A stretch of 55,341 nt of DNA from a virus (IMGVR_UViG_3300032213_001903:1-55341); one strand, 5' to 3'; shown: positions 18,754 to 27,152, numbered from the stretch's first letter. Notes: generated by a model from the sequence alone, not told the origin. Numbers and translations: made by a program.

Positions 18754-19272
18754 ATGAGTTGGGTTGATGAAGTAAAAGAAAGTATTCCTGATCACGCAAA
18801 GGATATTCGTCTTAATTTAGATGCTGTTATAAATCGCAGCGGATTAGACGAAATTGATACTCATGCATGTGCATATGTTGCTGCAATTGCTGCTGGCAAC
18901 GGCAGACTAGCACACGAAATAGAAATGAATGGGCCTTTGTTCGAAGCAAAGGCAGAACGAGAGGCTGCTAAAACTGCGGCTGCTCTTATGGGTATGAACA
19001 ATGTTTGGTATCCATTTGTAGAAATGGCAGATGACAGTAGCATGAAAGGACTTCCTGCAGGATTGCGTATGAATGCATATGCTACTCATGGTGGCGTTTC
19101 AAAAAAGAAATTTGAAATGTATGCACTAGCGGCAAGTATTGTTGGTAAGTGCCATTTTTGTGTAAAGTCTCATTATGACTTACTCAAAAAAGAAGGTATG
19201 ACTACACAAGAATTGATGGCGGTTGGTAGGATTGCAGCAGTAATTCATAGTATAGGCAAAGTGGCAATTTAA
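18754..19272 (+). CDS. ahpD: AhpD-like alkylhydroperoxidase (carboxymuconolactone decarboxylase family)
   Basis: 172 residues with the redox-active KCHFCVKSH (CxxC then His) in the typical CMD helical context. An upstream acidic helix contains the proton-relay residues. SD is AAGGAG. In AhpD the CxxC thiols reduce AhpC, matching the peroxiredoxin gene 2.2 kb upstream. The start at 18754 is preferred over 18727 on SD position. Confidence 0.88.
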   Translation: MSWVDEVKESIPDHAKDIRLNLDAVINRSGLDEIDTHACAYVAAIAAGNGRLAHEIEMNGPLFEAKAEREAAKTAAALMGMNNVWYPFVEMADDSSMKGLPAGLRMNAYATHGGVSKKKFEMYALAASIVGKCHFCVKSHYDLLKKEGMTTQELMAVGRIAAVIHSIGKVAI

Positions 19273-19273
19273 C

Positions 19274-19298
19274 AAAAAGAGTCTAAGGACTCTTTTTA
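19274..19298 (+). terminator. Rho-independent terminator
   Basis: AAAAAGAGTC, loop TAAG, GACTCTTTTT with AT-rich tail, just after ahpD. Confidence 0.75.
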
Positions 19299-19329
19299 AT
19301 ATATACTTAAAATTATAACTTTGTGGTTA

Positions 19330-20100
19330 ATGTATATAATAAATATTATGATGTTAACTGCAAAAAATCTTTTTTTGATTCAACTAATCGCACATATCTT
19401 AGCGTTAGTTTGGATACTTTCATTACCTCCTTTAACTGATATACTACTAGTTTTTTTGGTATATTTTTTTACAGGTTGTATTGGAATGAGCATTACATAC
19501 CATCGGTTATTAACTCATCGAAGTTTCAAAACAAATAAATTTTTTGAATATTTTGGAACATTGTGTGCCACAGTAGGATTGACTGGCAGTTCTATTGCAT
19601 GGACAGCGGCACATCGCTCACACCATGCAAATGCTGATAAAAACGGCGACCCTCATAGTCCAATGATGTTTGGTTATTTTCGCTCTCAGTTTTTATCAAT
19701 GTTTAGTCCGGTAAATATCAAAAAAAGTCCCGTAGTAACTTATAAAGCTCATCAATTTTTTCACAAGTATTACTTGCACATTAATTTAGTTTGGGCTATG
19801 ATATTATTTTTAATGGGTGGTGTTTGGGCAGTGTTAACTTTATATATTGTACCTGCTGTTCTTTTGTGGAATGCAGGTAGTTTAATCAATACAGTATGTC
19901 ATACTAGATACTTAGGGTATCGTAGATATAATGTACCTGATAATAGTGTTAATAATCCTATTTTAGGATTATTAATGTGGGGTGAAGGATGGCATAATAA
20001 TCATCATAGATTTCAATCTAGACCTAATATCGGTGAGCGTTGGTATGAAATTGACATTGGATATCAAATAATAAAATTAATACAAACTAAAACAACATGA
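19330..20100 (+). CDS. Fatty acid desaturase (delta-9 type)
   Basis: A membrane enzyme with about four hydrophobic helices and the three histidine boxes HRLLTH, HRSHH and HNNHH that hold the di-iron centre. It introduces a double bond into acyl chains. The start is uncertain: TTG 19321, ATG 19330 and ATG 19348 are in frame. TATAAT sits about 7 bases before 19348, so the transcript may even begin at that ATG. A second desaturase is at 34917. Confidence 0.9.
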   Translation: MYIINIMMLTAKNLFLIQLIAHILALVWILSLPPLTDILLVFLVYFFTGCIGMSITYHRLLTHRSFKTNKFFEYFGTLCATVGLTGSSIAWTAAHRSHHANADKNGDPHSPMMFGYFRSQFLSMFSPVNIKKSPVVTYKAHQFFHKYYLHINLVWAMILFLMGGVWAVLTLYIVPAVLLWNAGSLINTVCHTRYLGYRRYNVPDNSVNNPILGLLMWGEGWHNNHHRFQSRPNIGERWYEIDIGYQIIKLIQTKTT

Positions 20101-21194
20101 TAGAAATTTATAGCATCGGTGAGATCAAAGAAGAATTGACCGCAATGCCTAAATATTTTGAAAGACTAGATACAATGGGAGGAGTCAACAACAGACATAT
20201 ACCCAAACTAGAAAAAAAATTTAGTAAGTTAACAAACCGTTCAGCTACACTAGTCAATAGTTGTACTAACGGTGTTTACTTAGCATTGAAACACTTGAAC
20301 CTAAATAATGACCCTGTAATTGTGCCACCCATCACATTTTTTGGCATAGGTAGTAGTATTATTAAAGCAGGTGGAATACCTATATATAGTAGATCCGACA
20401 AGCATGGTTTAATGGATGTTGATAGTGTCTTAGAAATACTAGATACTAAATTTTATGGTAAAAAACCAAAAGCTGTAATTCCCTGCCACATCAATAGTAG
20501 ACATAATGATGTTGAACGATTGCAAGGGTTAATAGACATAATAGAAGATGCTGCCCCGGCTTATGGCGTAAAAGATAAAAACGGTAACTGCATCGTCAGT
20601 AATACTGAAAATGTAAGCATTATTAGTTTTAGCTATGGTAAACCACTGACAGCAGGTGAAGGCGGAGTCATCTTTAGTAATGAAGAAACTACTCAATGGA
20701 TAAAGGGACATCGATATTGCGGATTAGAAAATCTAGATGGTCAATATGGTTATGGAGTGTTCAATGTAACCGAACCTGATCTAAAATTCCCCTTTCATGC
20801 ATTGGGTGCTATGCTTGTCACGGAAAAACTAAAACGATTTGACGAACAATTGCTACGCAGAACACAGATTGGTTTATATTATAATGATAAATTGGGTAAA
20901 AATAATGATGCAGACTTTTATGTTAATGGAAATCATGTGACATATATGCTTCTTGCAAAAGATACCGAACATAGAAATAGAATACAAAAAACTTTATTAG
21001 ATGCTAAGATTCGCAGCTACTATAATCATAGACCTATGTATCTATTAGATGCGTTTAGAAATTACCCCGGTGCATCGGAGTATATACAATCAACTAATAA
21101 GTATTTTGATAGAGTTTTGCATATTCCATGTAGACATGATTTATCTGATAATGAAGTCGACCATATTGTTAACACTACAAAGGCAATACTATGA
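20097..21194 (+). CDS. DegT/DnrJ/EryC1-type aminotransferase
   Basis: 365 residues with the PLP fold. The internal Lys lies in ISFSYGKPLTAGEGG, a phosphate loop is in NSCTNGVYLALKHL, and DIIEDAAPAYG supplies the Asp. The family makes amino sugars for LPS, glycans or nucleotide-sugar products. It overlaps the desaturase stop by 4 bases. With the glycosyltransferases elsewhere it suggests production of a special sugar. Confidence 0.88.
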   Translation: MIEIYSIGEIKEELTAMPKYFERLDTMGGVNNRHIPKLEKKFSKLTNRSATLVNSCTNGVYLALKHLNLNNDPVIVPPITFFGIGSSIIKAGGIPIYSRSDKHGLMDVDSVLEILDTKFYGKKPKAVIPCHINSRHNDVERLQGLIDIIEDAAPAYGVKDKNGNCIVSNTENVSIISFSYGKPLTAGEGGVIFSNEETTQWIKGHRYCGLENLDGQYGYGVFNVTEPDLKFPFHALGAMLVTEKLKRFDEQLLRRTQIGLYYNDKLGKNNDADFYVNGNHVTYMLLAKDTEHRNRIQKTLLDAKIRSYYNHRPMYLLDAFRNYPGASEYIQSTNKYFDRVLHIPCRHDLSDNEVDHIVNTTKAIL

Positions 21195-21925
21195 TCAAAG
21201 ATTATAACAGAGATTTATTTGACCGTGAATGGTTTGAAGTAAGCAAACCACAATTAATTAATGCATTTGAAGAATTTACTCCAAGATCCGCATATCTAAG
21301 TGATAAGAAAAATATTGAGCGTATCAACCGGTTAGCACTAGATAACACAGAGCAACCAAATATTGTAAGTTATCCTACACGATTTGCACCAAACAAAACT
21401 CCAGGTATAGAAAGTTTTGATATATTATTCAACGATAATCCAAAATTCGATGTAATGAAAGATAAGTTTAACAAGGTAGAAGAATATATTTCACAATATG
21501 TTGAATCAGTACATACTACTTTTTTAACTTTTAGCACAAATGTTACAGGAGCAGAATTAGGAGTAAAACATTTACATCCTAAGTTAAATGCTGATAGATG
21601 TAATGTTTGGAGTTTTGGTATTCCATTGTACATTGATATAAATTGTAATGACAATCCTGAGTTTTGTTATACTAGTCAAGAGGAATTGTTTCCCGCACGA
21701 TGGTACCTAGATTATGATAGAATCAAAGCCAAGAATTATAACTACGGTAGTTTCAAAGTTCCATTGGATAATAAAATTTTTAGTATAAGATTTGATGGTT
21801 CTAGAAGCCCGCATTATATTAATTACAAAAATCATGTATTTGTTTGGTTTGTGTTTGACGGGGTAATATACAAAGATATCAAATATCAACCAGAAGGAAT
21901 TCAGTTTATAACGGAGTTAATATGA
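21191..21925 (+). CDS. Hypothetical protein, 244 aa (possible cupin/2OG-oxygenase-like)
   Basis: Overlaps its neighbours by 4 bases on both sides, so it belongs to the aminotransferase operon. HLHPKLNADRCNVWSFGIPLYID and FSIRFDGSRSPHYIN give an HxH and a later His in beta-rich surroundings, as in non-haem iron hydroxylases, but the set is not convincing by eye. No firm assignment. Confidence 0.6.
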   Translation: MIKDYNRDLFDREWFEVSKPQLINAFEEFTPRSAYLSDKKNIERINRLALDNTEQPNIVSYPTRFAPNKTPGIESFDILFNDNPKFDVMKDKFNKVEEYISQYVESVHTTFLTFSTNVTGAELGVKHLHPKLNADRCNVWSFGIPLYIDINCNDNPEFCYTSQEELFPARWYLDYDRIKAKNYNYGSFKVPLDNKIFSIRFDGSRSPHYINYKNHVFVWFVFDGVIYKDIKYQPEGIQFITELI

Positions 21926-22662
21926 CATATAAATTAAAACGCACACAGATTTATATTAGACCAAATACTGATATACCATTTCATATTGATATAGATCCTA
22001 CATGGGTAGATAAGATGCGAGCTACTACTAAAGAATTTAGTGATAATTGTAAAGTTACTTCAGGGTACTATAATGATAATATATTTTATTGCTCATTTTG
22101 GTTACCTGAATATGAAGATTATGTAAGAATGACAGATTGTTTATATGATAAGGGTCAAATTAAAGAAGTATTCAAAGATGCAATGCGGCATTCAAAACCC
22201 AATTGTATTGCATTGGCTATGCCAAGTGTATGGGTGCATAAACGATCAATAGACGGAACTTATATTAAAGAGTGGTATACTAATAAAAAAACACGACCTG
22301 ACGGTAAGTTTCTAGAAGAAGTCAAAGAAACATTACCTGCAAGACAGTATGCACTTAAAGGATATATGGGAGTAACTGATTGTGTATTGAATAGTACTAT
22401 ATACGATTATACACATAGTATTAAGCATAGTTACTTTTTGTATACAAAAAGAGACCAAGATACTGAACTAGAAATTGATGATATTAGAAAAAATGCTAGT
22501 GAAAATTTTGCATATAAAAAGATCCACAACCAAAAAAATGGAATTGAATATCTTATTAGTAAAGATACCTGCACTTGTATAGAATATCATGATTTTTCTA
22601 GTGTACCTGACGGAATTTTTCCTCCGGGGTTTACAGATTTAAAAGTACCCATACTACTATAA
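21922..22662 (+). CDS. Hypothetical protein, 246 aa
   Basis: Coupled to the previous gene by a 4-base overlap. Rich in Tyr, Lys and Asp, with several cysteines near the end (ISKDTCTCIEYHDF). No motif I recognise. Genomic position suggests it serves the same sugar/peptide modification pathway as the aminotransferase, oxygenase-like and radical SAM genes. Confidence 0.6.
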   Translation: MTYKLKRTQIYIRPNTDIPFHIDIDPTWVDKMRATTKEFSDNCKVTSGYYNDNIFYCSFWLPEYEDYVRMTDCLYDKGQIKEVFKDAMRHSKPNCIALAMPSVWVHKRSIDGTYIKEWYTNKKTRPDGKFLEEVKETLPARQYALKGYMGVTDCVLNSTIYDYTHSIKHSYFLYTKRDQDTELEIDDIRKNASENFAYKKIHNQKNGIEYLISKDTCTCIEYHDFSSVPDGIFPPGFTDLKVPILL

Positions 22663-22665
22663 ATA
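22658..22665 (+). promoter_or_regulatory. Possible T4-like late promoter, TATAAATA
   Basis: A perfect octamer that overlaps the stop of the preceding gene. It lies only 6 bases before the ATG at 22671, which would give an mRNA beginning at or very near the start codon. Confidence 0.35.
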
Positions 22666-22670
22666 CAATT

Positions 22671-23441
22671 ATGCTAAACAGAAAACAATTACCACTAGTT
22701 GCTAAATTAAACAATATCAAAGTTGATATAAATGCTATTTTAGAGCATTGTAGAAATAATGACCTATTAGACGGTAGTAAATATAACGATATCAAATATA
22801 GCGCAAATAGTAAGCATCAGGCTTTTCTTATCAGTAATGAATATTGCAAGACTAACTTTTTCACTGAAACAGACGCACAAGTGATGGAAGGTGAAAGGTA
22901 TAAGCAACTGTACTTAACTGATTTTGATGAAACTAAATTAAGTGGTAAAGTTAATCTGCATGGTACTAATATATTTGAACGGACTAAACGACTTGATCCT
23001 AATGATCCTAGATATCTACCAGAAGCAGACGAATTAAATTATGGAGTCAGGAACAAATTTGTCACTGGTCCGTTTGAAGATATACTTAACCAATTTAAAA
23101 GTCAAGTAACAAGAGTGCGTTTAGCGTACTTGACTTCAGGATTTTCTATCAAACAACATGTTGATTACGACCCGTCTTATATCGTAAGATATCATATACC
23201 ATTAATTACTAATAATGGTGTCGTCATGGGTTTTAAAAAAAGTGATAGAGATTATTTGTATCATATGTCCGCAGATGGATCAGTATATTTCTTTAATAGC
23301 GGAATAAAGCATTGGGTTGACAATAATGGAACTGAGGCAAGATTGCACTTAATTATTGATACTCACGGTCAAAATGATTTAACAGACTACACAGAGATAC
23401 CAGAGATATCATTTGTACAAGAGCTTAACTCTTACAACTAA
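22671..23441 (+). CDS. 2OG-Fe(II) oxygenase / aspartyl-asparaginyl hydroxylase-like protein
   Basis: 256 residues. SIKQHVDYDPSYIVRYHIPLI has the HxD iron site, and VYFFNSGIKHWVDNNGTEARLHLIID supplies the distal His and the Arg for 2-oxoglutarate. This pattern belongs to the Asp/Asn beta-hydroxylase branch of cupin dioxygenases. It would hydroxylate a peptide or small molecule, using host 2OG. Confidence 0.75.
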   Translation: MLNRKQLPLVAKLNNIKVDINAILEHCRNNDLLDGSKYNDIKYSANSKHQAFLISNEYCKTNFFTETDAQVMEGERYKQLYLTDFDETKLSGKVNLHGTNIFERTKRLDPNDPRYLPEADELNYGVRNKFVTGPFEDILNQFKSQVTRVRLAYLTSGFSIKQHVDYDPSYIVRYHIPLITNNGVVMGFKKSDRDYLYHMSADGSVYFFNSGIKHWVDNNGTEARLHLIIDTHGQNDLTDYTEIPEISFVQELNSYN

Positions 23442-23450
23442 TAATATTAT

Positions 23451-24035
23451 TCATAAAGACCACTCTATTACAGTTTGCTTGGTGTTGTTAAGTGTTACTT
23501 CACCTAAAAATTTAGAAGTAGAAATCAATCTATCGTTTTCCTCATACATTATATTATTTCGCTTGTGTTTTTTATTGCTATTGAATTCTTTAACAATCCA
23601 TGTATTATATAGATGTACATTATATGAGTTAAATGTAGTCCATGCTTTTTTGTATCCATGTTCTTTTGCAATCTCTAAGTGAAATGGAAGCAACAAACCA
23701 TAACTCATGGGTTTTACAGTAAAAAAACAAAATAATCTTGCTAATACCAATGCAATATCATCCGTATGTTTGCGAACTCCTGCAAAGGCCCAGGCTTTGT
23801 CATTGACTGCCAGTATAGAATAACCATGAGCAAAGCCGTTGTTTAGTAGCATAGGACCAAGTGACCAAGGCTTAGCATCTTCACCAAACTGATAGTTTTC
23901 AATACTGTTATTTTTTCCTGCAGTAGCCCAATATTTCTCAGCCTCTTCTTTGACTATATGATAACATTCTTCTCCGTCATCGTAGTGATTTATAGTATAT
24001 GTTGCTGATCCTATGATTTTGGTCACTGATCTCAT
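23451..24035 (-). CDS. GNAT-like protein, 194 aa
   Basis: On the minus strand, convergent with the oxygenase. The layout of a central beta-sheet followed by LLPFHLEIAKEHGYKKAWTTFNSYN resembles the acetyl-CoA binding end of GNAT N-acetyltransferases (helix, then FN near the C-terminus). The usual Q/RxxGxG/A loop is not obvious, so the call is tentative. It is transcribed downstream of the radical SAM gene. Confidence 0.55.
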   Translation of the reverse strand: MRSVTKIIGSATYTINHYDDGEECYHIVKEEAEKYWATAGKNNSIENYQFGEDAKPWSLGPMLLNNGFAHGYSILAVNDKAWAFAGVRKHTDDIALVLARLFCFFTVKPMSYGLLLPFHLEIAKEHGYKKAWTTFNSYNVHLYNTWIVKEFNSNKKHKRNNIMYEENDRLISTSKFLGEVTLNNTKQTVIEWSL

Positions 24036-24069
24036 TATAATATTTGTATGGTAAAGACAATAACAATTT

Positions 24070-25824
24070 TCAAAAATTCAAGAAATCTTTAGCATAGTTA
24101 TATTCACTCCATGTCTCTAGAAATTTTTCTTTATCTGGACAATCTTTCATAGTGTCTTCGACTATACCCCAATTTCTTGCTACTAGACTATGCATATCAG
24201 CCGAGCCAACTAAAATTTTTCCACTCGCACTATCCATAGCGTTTATTCTGTATTTTGAAAAATTTGATATTCTTGTTTCTAAAATAATTTTAAAATCATT
24301 AGTTTCAACTAATCTGTCTATTAATGCTTTTAAATATTTCCAGTTAACATCTATCCAACCCCAAGCCGGCCATTTAGTTCTACTTAACAATGCTCGATAT
24401 AATTGGTCAAACACCATCATTGTCACGATATCTCGTTCACTGGCAGTGCTAGTAGAAAGAACCATTTCAGTCATTATCTCTGGGTCACTCGCATTATAAA
24501 CATCTAGTACTGAGTTTTGTTTTGGCTTCATATCAATGATATCAAATACCACTCCGCTTTCTACTTTGTATTTTTCTTTATAATCTGCATCATATGCTAC
24601 AGGAGCATTGACTAAAATATGAAATGAGTAACTTCTAGGTACAAATCCATTACTATAAATTTCATTTAATGTTTCTAAATATGATTTTAGTGATTGTCCT
24701 GGTAACCCAACTATAATTTCTACATAAATCTTTTTTAATCCATGTGATTCATTATATTTTCTATACATTGAATGCGCAAAGTTTTTCTGATCTTCCCAGC
24801 TTCCTGGTCTGTGTATCGCATCAAGTACATCTTTATTAACATCCTGTGCGCTTAATTTTATCCACCAGCGGGATAATTTATACTTAATGATTAGTTCTAA
24901 TATTTCTTTAGTAGTGTTACTAAAATTTTTGTTTAAGTTATAAAGATAGTATTTAAATTCATGTCCATTTTGATTATGTTCGATTACTCTTTTAGTTATA
25001 GCTAGATCATCTTCCCACATACCAAAATTAGCATCTGCTAGATATAAATTATACATCTGATGTTTGGCCATAAAATCAATATCGTCTAAAAAATTTATTT
25101 TCCTCTTCTGTGTTTTATTACTTTGCCCACCATTCCAATCACAGAATGTACAGTGAAACGGACAACCTCTACTAGTCTCATATATCCAGGCTAGACTAAC
25201 ATTTGGTTTGGTTTTATAAAATTCTATTAATTCTACCACTAAATCTTCACATTCACGATATGGGCTAAAATGAATACCACGAACAAATTCATAGTTGTAT
25301 GATGTTTGAGTAGATTTAATATCATCCTTATTTTTTATGAAATGAACTATGTTTGAATCTTCCGAAGAAATTTGACGGGCGCCAATAAAGTCTAGTGCTA
25401 AACTAGCCCAAGCTTTCTCCCCCTGTCCAATGACATAGTGATCTATAAAAGGATATTTAGTATACCAGTCTTGATTGACAGCATCACAACTTGGTCCTCC
25501 AGCTACTATTTTGATTGAATCCTGAAAGTAGTCTTTAACTGCCTTAATTTGATCAAAAATACTTCTAACATTCCATAAATACAAGCTTACACAGAGTATA
25601 TTTGCATTTTGTTCTTTGATATAACTTATTAATTCTTGGTTTGTAGCAGTATGTATAATACTAGGTGCCCACTGAACCATATCTTTGTACAATGGATAAT
25701 TTACTTTGAAATAACTATGCAAATAATATGGAGTTGGATTTACGAATATATTCTCATTATTTAATGCTGAATAGTTAGCACTGTTACCTGGCGGAGAATA
25801 AAATACAACTTTTATAGTTTTCAT
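24070..25824 (-). CDS. B12-binding radical SAM protein
   Basis: 584 residues. The N-terminal ~180 residues form a Rossmann cobalamin-binding-like domain (VVFYSPPGN, LCVSLYLWN, IVAGGPSCD). TSRGCPFHCTFCDW at ~residues 213-226 binds the [4Fe-4S] cluster through CxxxCxxC. EIIVGLPGQSLKSY lies in the TIM-barrel portion. Enzymes of this class methylate or rearrange unreactive carbons in natural products, lipids or RNA. The substrate is unknown. Confidence 0.88.
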   Translation of the reverse strand: MKTIKVVFYSPPGNSANYSALNNENIFVNPTPYYLHSYFKVNYPLYKDMVQWAPSIIHTATNQELISYIKEQNANILCVSLYLWNVRSIFDQIKAVKDYFQDSIKIVAGGPSCDAVNQDWYTKYPFIDHYVIGQGEKAWASLALDFIGARQISSEDSNIVHFIKNKDDIKSTQTSYNYEFVRGIHFSPYRECEDLVVELIEFYKTKPNVSLAWIYETSRGCPFHCTFCDWNGGQSNKTQKRKINFLDDIDFMAKHQMYNLYLADANFGMWEDDLAITKRVIEHNQNGHEFKYYLYNLNKNFSNTTKEILELIIKYKLSRWWIKLSAQDVNKDVLDAIHRPGSWEDQKNFAHSMYRKYNESHGLKKIYVEIIVGLPGQSLKSYLETLNEIYSNGFVPRSYSFHILVNAPVAYDADYKEKYKVESGVVFDIIDMKPKQNSVLDVYNASDPEIMTEMVLSTSTASERDIVTMMVFDQLYRALLSRTKWPAWGWIDVNWKYLKALIDRLVETNDFKIILETRISNFSKYRINAMDSASGKILVGSADMHSLVARNWGIVEDTMKDCPDKEKFLETWSEYNYAKDFLNF

Positions 25825-25917
25825 AGATTTTTAATACTTGTTATATTCTATTTATTAGATATTTATCCTTAAATGATGTTTTTTTTGGCTTGTTGTATAA
25901 ATACAACACAACAAAGA

Positions 25918-25946
25918 TTGACATTAAAATCAAACTTTGTTAAAGT
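25918..25946 (+). promoter_or_regulatory. Sigma70-like promoter
   Basis: TTGACA, 17 bases, TAAAGT. First promoter of the RNA block. Confidence 0.5.
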
Positions 25947-25993
25947 AGAGGATCACTTAGTTTGCAATTGGGTATATTTAAAAATACAAGTCA

Positions 25994-26022
25994 TTGACAA
26001 GATATGATAAATAAACTACAAT
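25994..26022 (+). promoter_or_regulatory. Sigma70-like promoter
   Basis: TTGACA, 17 bases, TACAAT; the same -10 variant as many promoters in the 44-49 kb region. Confidence 0.65.
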
Positions 26023-26207
26023 GCAATCTAGGCACTGAAAAAACAGAATAGAAAACTTATTGAAAATGAAAACAAAGGTAAATCATCAATTTAGCACACT
26101 GCCCAAGCAGACAAGATCACCTATGTCTAGCCAGTGGCAAGCTTTATCGACATTTACGATTTGTGCCAGTGGCAATAGCATTAAAAATGATCGCCCAGAG
26201 TATAAGT

Positions 26208-26272
26208 CAGGGTTCCTAGAAGGAGCAGATTACAAATAAATTTATTAGTAATCTAAACATCTAAGAACCCTG
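26208..26272 (+). promoter_or_regulatory. Antiterminator-like stem
   Basis: CAGGGTTC (26208-26215) pairs perfectly with GAACCCTG (26265-26272), extended by TAG/CTA. Inside is the hairpin AGATTAC/GTAATCT. The 3' strand is also the 5' strand of the terminator at 26266, so the two folds exclude each other. Confidence 0.6.
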
Positions 26273-26298
26273 AGAAACTAAAAAGTCTCAGGGTTTTT
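26266..26298 (+). terminator. Rho-independent terminator, conditionally formed
   Basis: AACCCTGAGA pairs with TCTCAGGGTT and is followed by TTTT. It competes with the antiterminator stem, so read-through into the tRNA array may be regulated. Confidence 0.75.
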
Positions 26299-26315
26299 CG
26301 TTAAGTGGATAGAAA

Positions 26316-26504
26316 ATGAAAAGGGTTGACAAAAAATATAAAGATGATGTAAGATTCGAAACTTGTGACAAACCAGATTGGTTGAAGAATCATACATTGT
26401 CAGAGGATCAAGTAAAGCATCTGATGTATAACAAATATCAGAGGGCTTTGAAGGATCAGAAAATTCTAGAAAAGATCAAATATCTTGATAGGTTTACTGA
26501 TTAA
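26316..26504 (+). CDS. Hypothetical protein, 62 aa
   Basis: Highly charged and helical (EDQVKHLMYNKYQRALKDQKILEKIKYLDRF). No clear SD, but codon use and continuity look real. It is the first ORF after the attenuator and before the tRNAs. Function unknown. Confidence 0.5.
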   Translation: MKRVDKKYKDDVRFETCDKPDWLKNHTLSEDQVKHLMYNKYQRALKDQKILEKIKYLDRFTD

Positions 26505-26559
26505 CAGTGTTAAAATGAGGGAACGTGGCCCTCGCAACACACTATAATAAGTTGTAAAC

Positions 26560-26678
26560 GGGCGGACTGCTAGATGAAATGATGGCGATAACATCAGAGT
26601 ACAAACAGCAGGCTAGGGTATAGCTCTAGCATAGCGTAGAAATACGCTATTCACTAGTGTATTGAAGAAAATACGCCC
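26560..26678 (+). ncRNA. Multibranched structured RNA, unassigned
   Basis: Helices read directly: GGGCG/CGCCC closing (26560-26564 with 26674-26678), CTGC/GCAG with inner GATG/CATC, GCTAG/CTAGC, and AGCGTA-GAAA-TACGCT with a GNRA-type tetraloop. TATAAT near 26541 could be its -10. It ends about 50 bases before the first tRNA. No Rfam class is recognised by eye. Confidence 0.5.
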
Positions 26679-26731
26679 TTAGCCCCTGACGCTAAGACAA
26701 GCATTCAGTACATTAATGAATAGCAATTTAT

Positions 26732-26809
26732 TGGGGTATAGCTTAGTTTGGCCTAAAGCAACGGTCTTTGAAATCGTGATCACTGGTTCGAATCCAGTTA
26801 CCTCTGCCA
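26732..26809 (+). tRNA. tRNA-Gln (TTG)
   Basis: Anticodon loop CTTTGAA, T-arm ACTGG-TTCGAAT-CCAGT, U1 opposite U72 (a weak first pair), encoded CCA. First tRNA of the array; element A starts two bases after its CCA. Confidence 0.9.
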
Positions 26810-26810
26810 G

Positions 26811-26867
26811 TTTTAGGATCGGTTCAGCAATTAAAAAAACTTTATATGAAAAAATTAAAAGCGTCCT
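26811..26867 (+). ncRNA. Ro/Y-RNA-like element A (degenerate)
   Basis: Begins TTTTAGGATC-GGTT-CAGCAA like the other family members. Its 3' strand is poor: only AGGAT/GTCCT can form, using the first bases of the next tRNA. Likely a decayed or overlapping copy. Confidence 0.35.
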
Positions 26868-26940
26868 TATACCCTCTGGCTACGAACCAGTTGAAAGGTT
26901 AGTTGGATACATGGAGGTTCGAATCCTCCAGGGCGCGCCA
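26861..26940 (+). tRNA. tRNA-Arg (ACG), atypical
   Basis: Acceptor GCGTCCT/AGGGCGC, loop CTACGAA, T-arm GGAGG-TTCGAAT-CCTCC and encoded CCA are good. The D-arm is missing between the acceptor and anticodon stems (anticodon at bases 22-24). A D-arm-like GGTTAGTTGGATA lies after the anticodon stem instead. Could be a pseudo-tRNA or tRNA mimic. Confidence 0.6.
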
Positions 26941-26984
26941 AACATAAATATTCAACAACATATATGATGTTACTAAATAAAAAT

Positions 26985-27071
26985 GGAAGATAGATGGCTT
27001 GGAGCCTAACTGGACTTGAAATCCGGTCCACTCAGTGATGGGTGACAGTTCGATTCTGTTATCTTCCTCCA
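26985..27071 (+). tRNA. tRNA-Ser (TGA)
   Basis: 87 nt with long variable arm, anticodon stem CTGGA/TCCGG, loop CTTGAAA, encoded CCA. Confidence 0.9.
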
Positions 27072-27078
27072 AACTAAT

Positions 27079-27152
27079 ATCTCGATAGTGTAATGGCAGC
27101 ATACCGGTCTCCAAAACCGTTAGTCTAGGTTCGAGTCCTAGTCGGGATGCCA
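27079..27152 (+). tRNA. tRNA-Trp (CCA)
   Basis: Loop CTCCAAA on stem CCGGT/ACCGT; acceptor ATCTCGA/TCGGGAT; encoded CCA. Confidence 0.92.

Larger units (their letters stand above)
25825..26315 (+). ncRNA. Non-coding leader region with two promoters and a terminator/antiterminator
   Basis: A 490-base stretch without a gene. Two sigma70-like promoters (25918-25946, 25994-26022) point rightward. The transcript contains GCCAGTGGCAA twice (near 26130 and 26165) and then an antiterminator/terminator pair. It precedes a small ORF and the tRNA array. No known riboswitch class is recognised. Confidence 0.5.

Noticed and set aside
26505-26731. Insertion sequence remnant
   Set aside because: No transposase fragment or terminal inverted repeats; the inverted repeats seen fit an RNA fold instead.
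26716-26967. Plus-strand ORF over tRNA-Gln, element A and tRNA-Arg
   Set aside because: Shadow of RNA genes; lacks SD.
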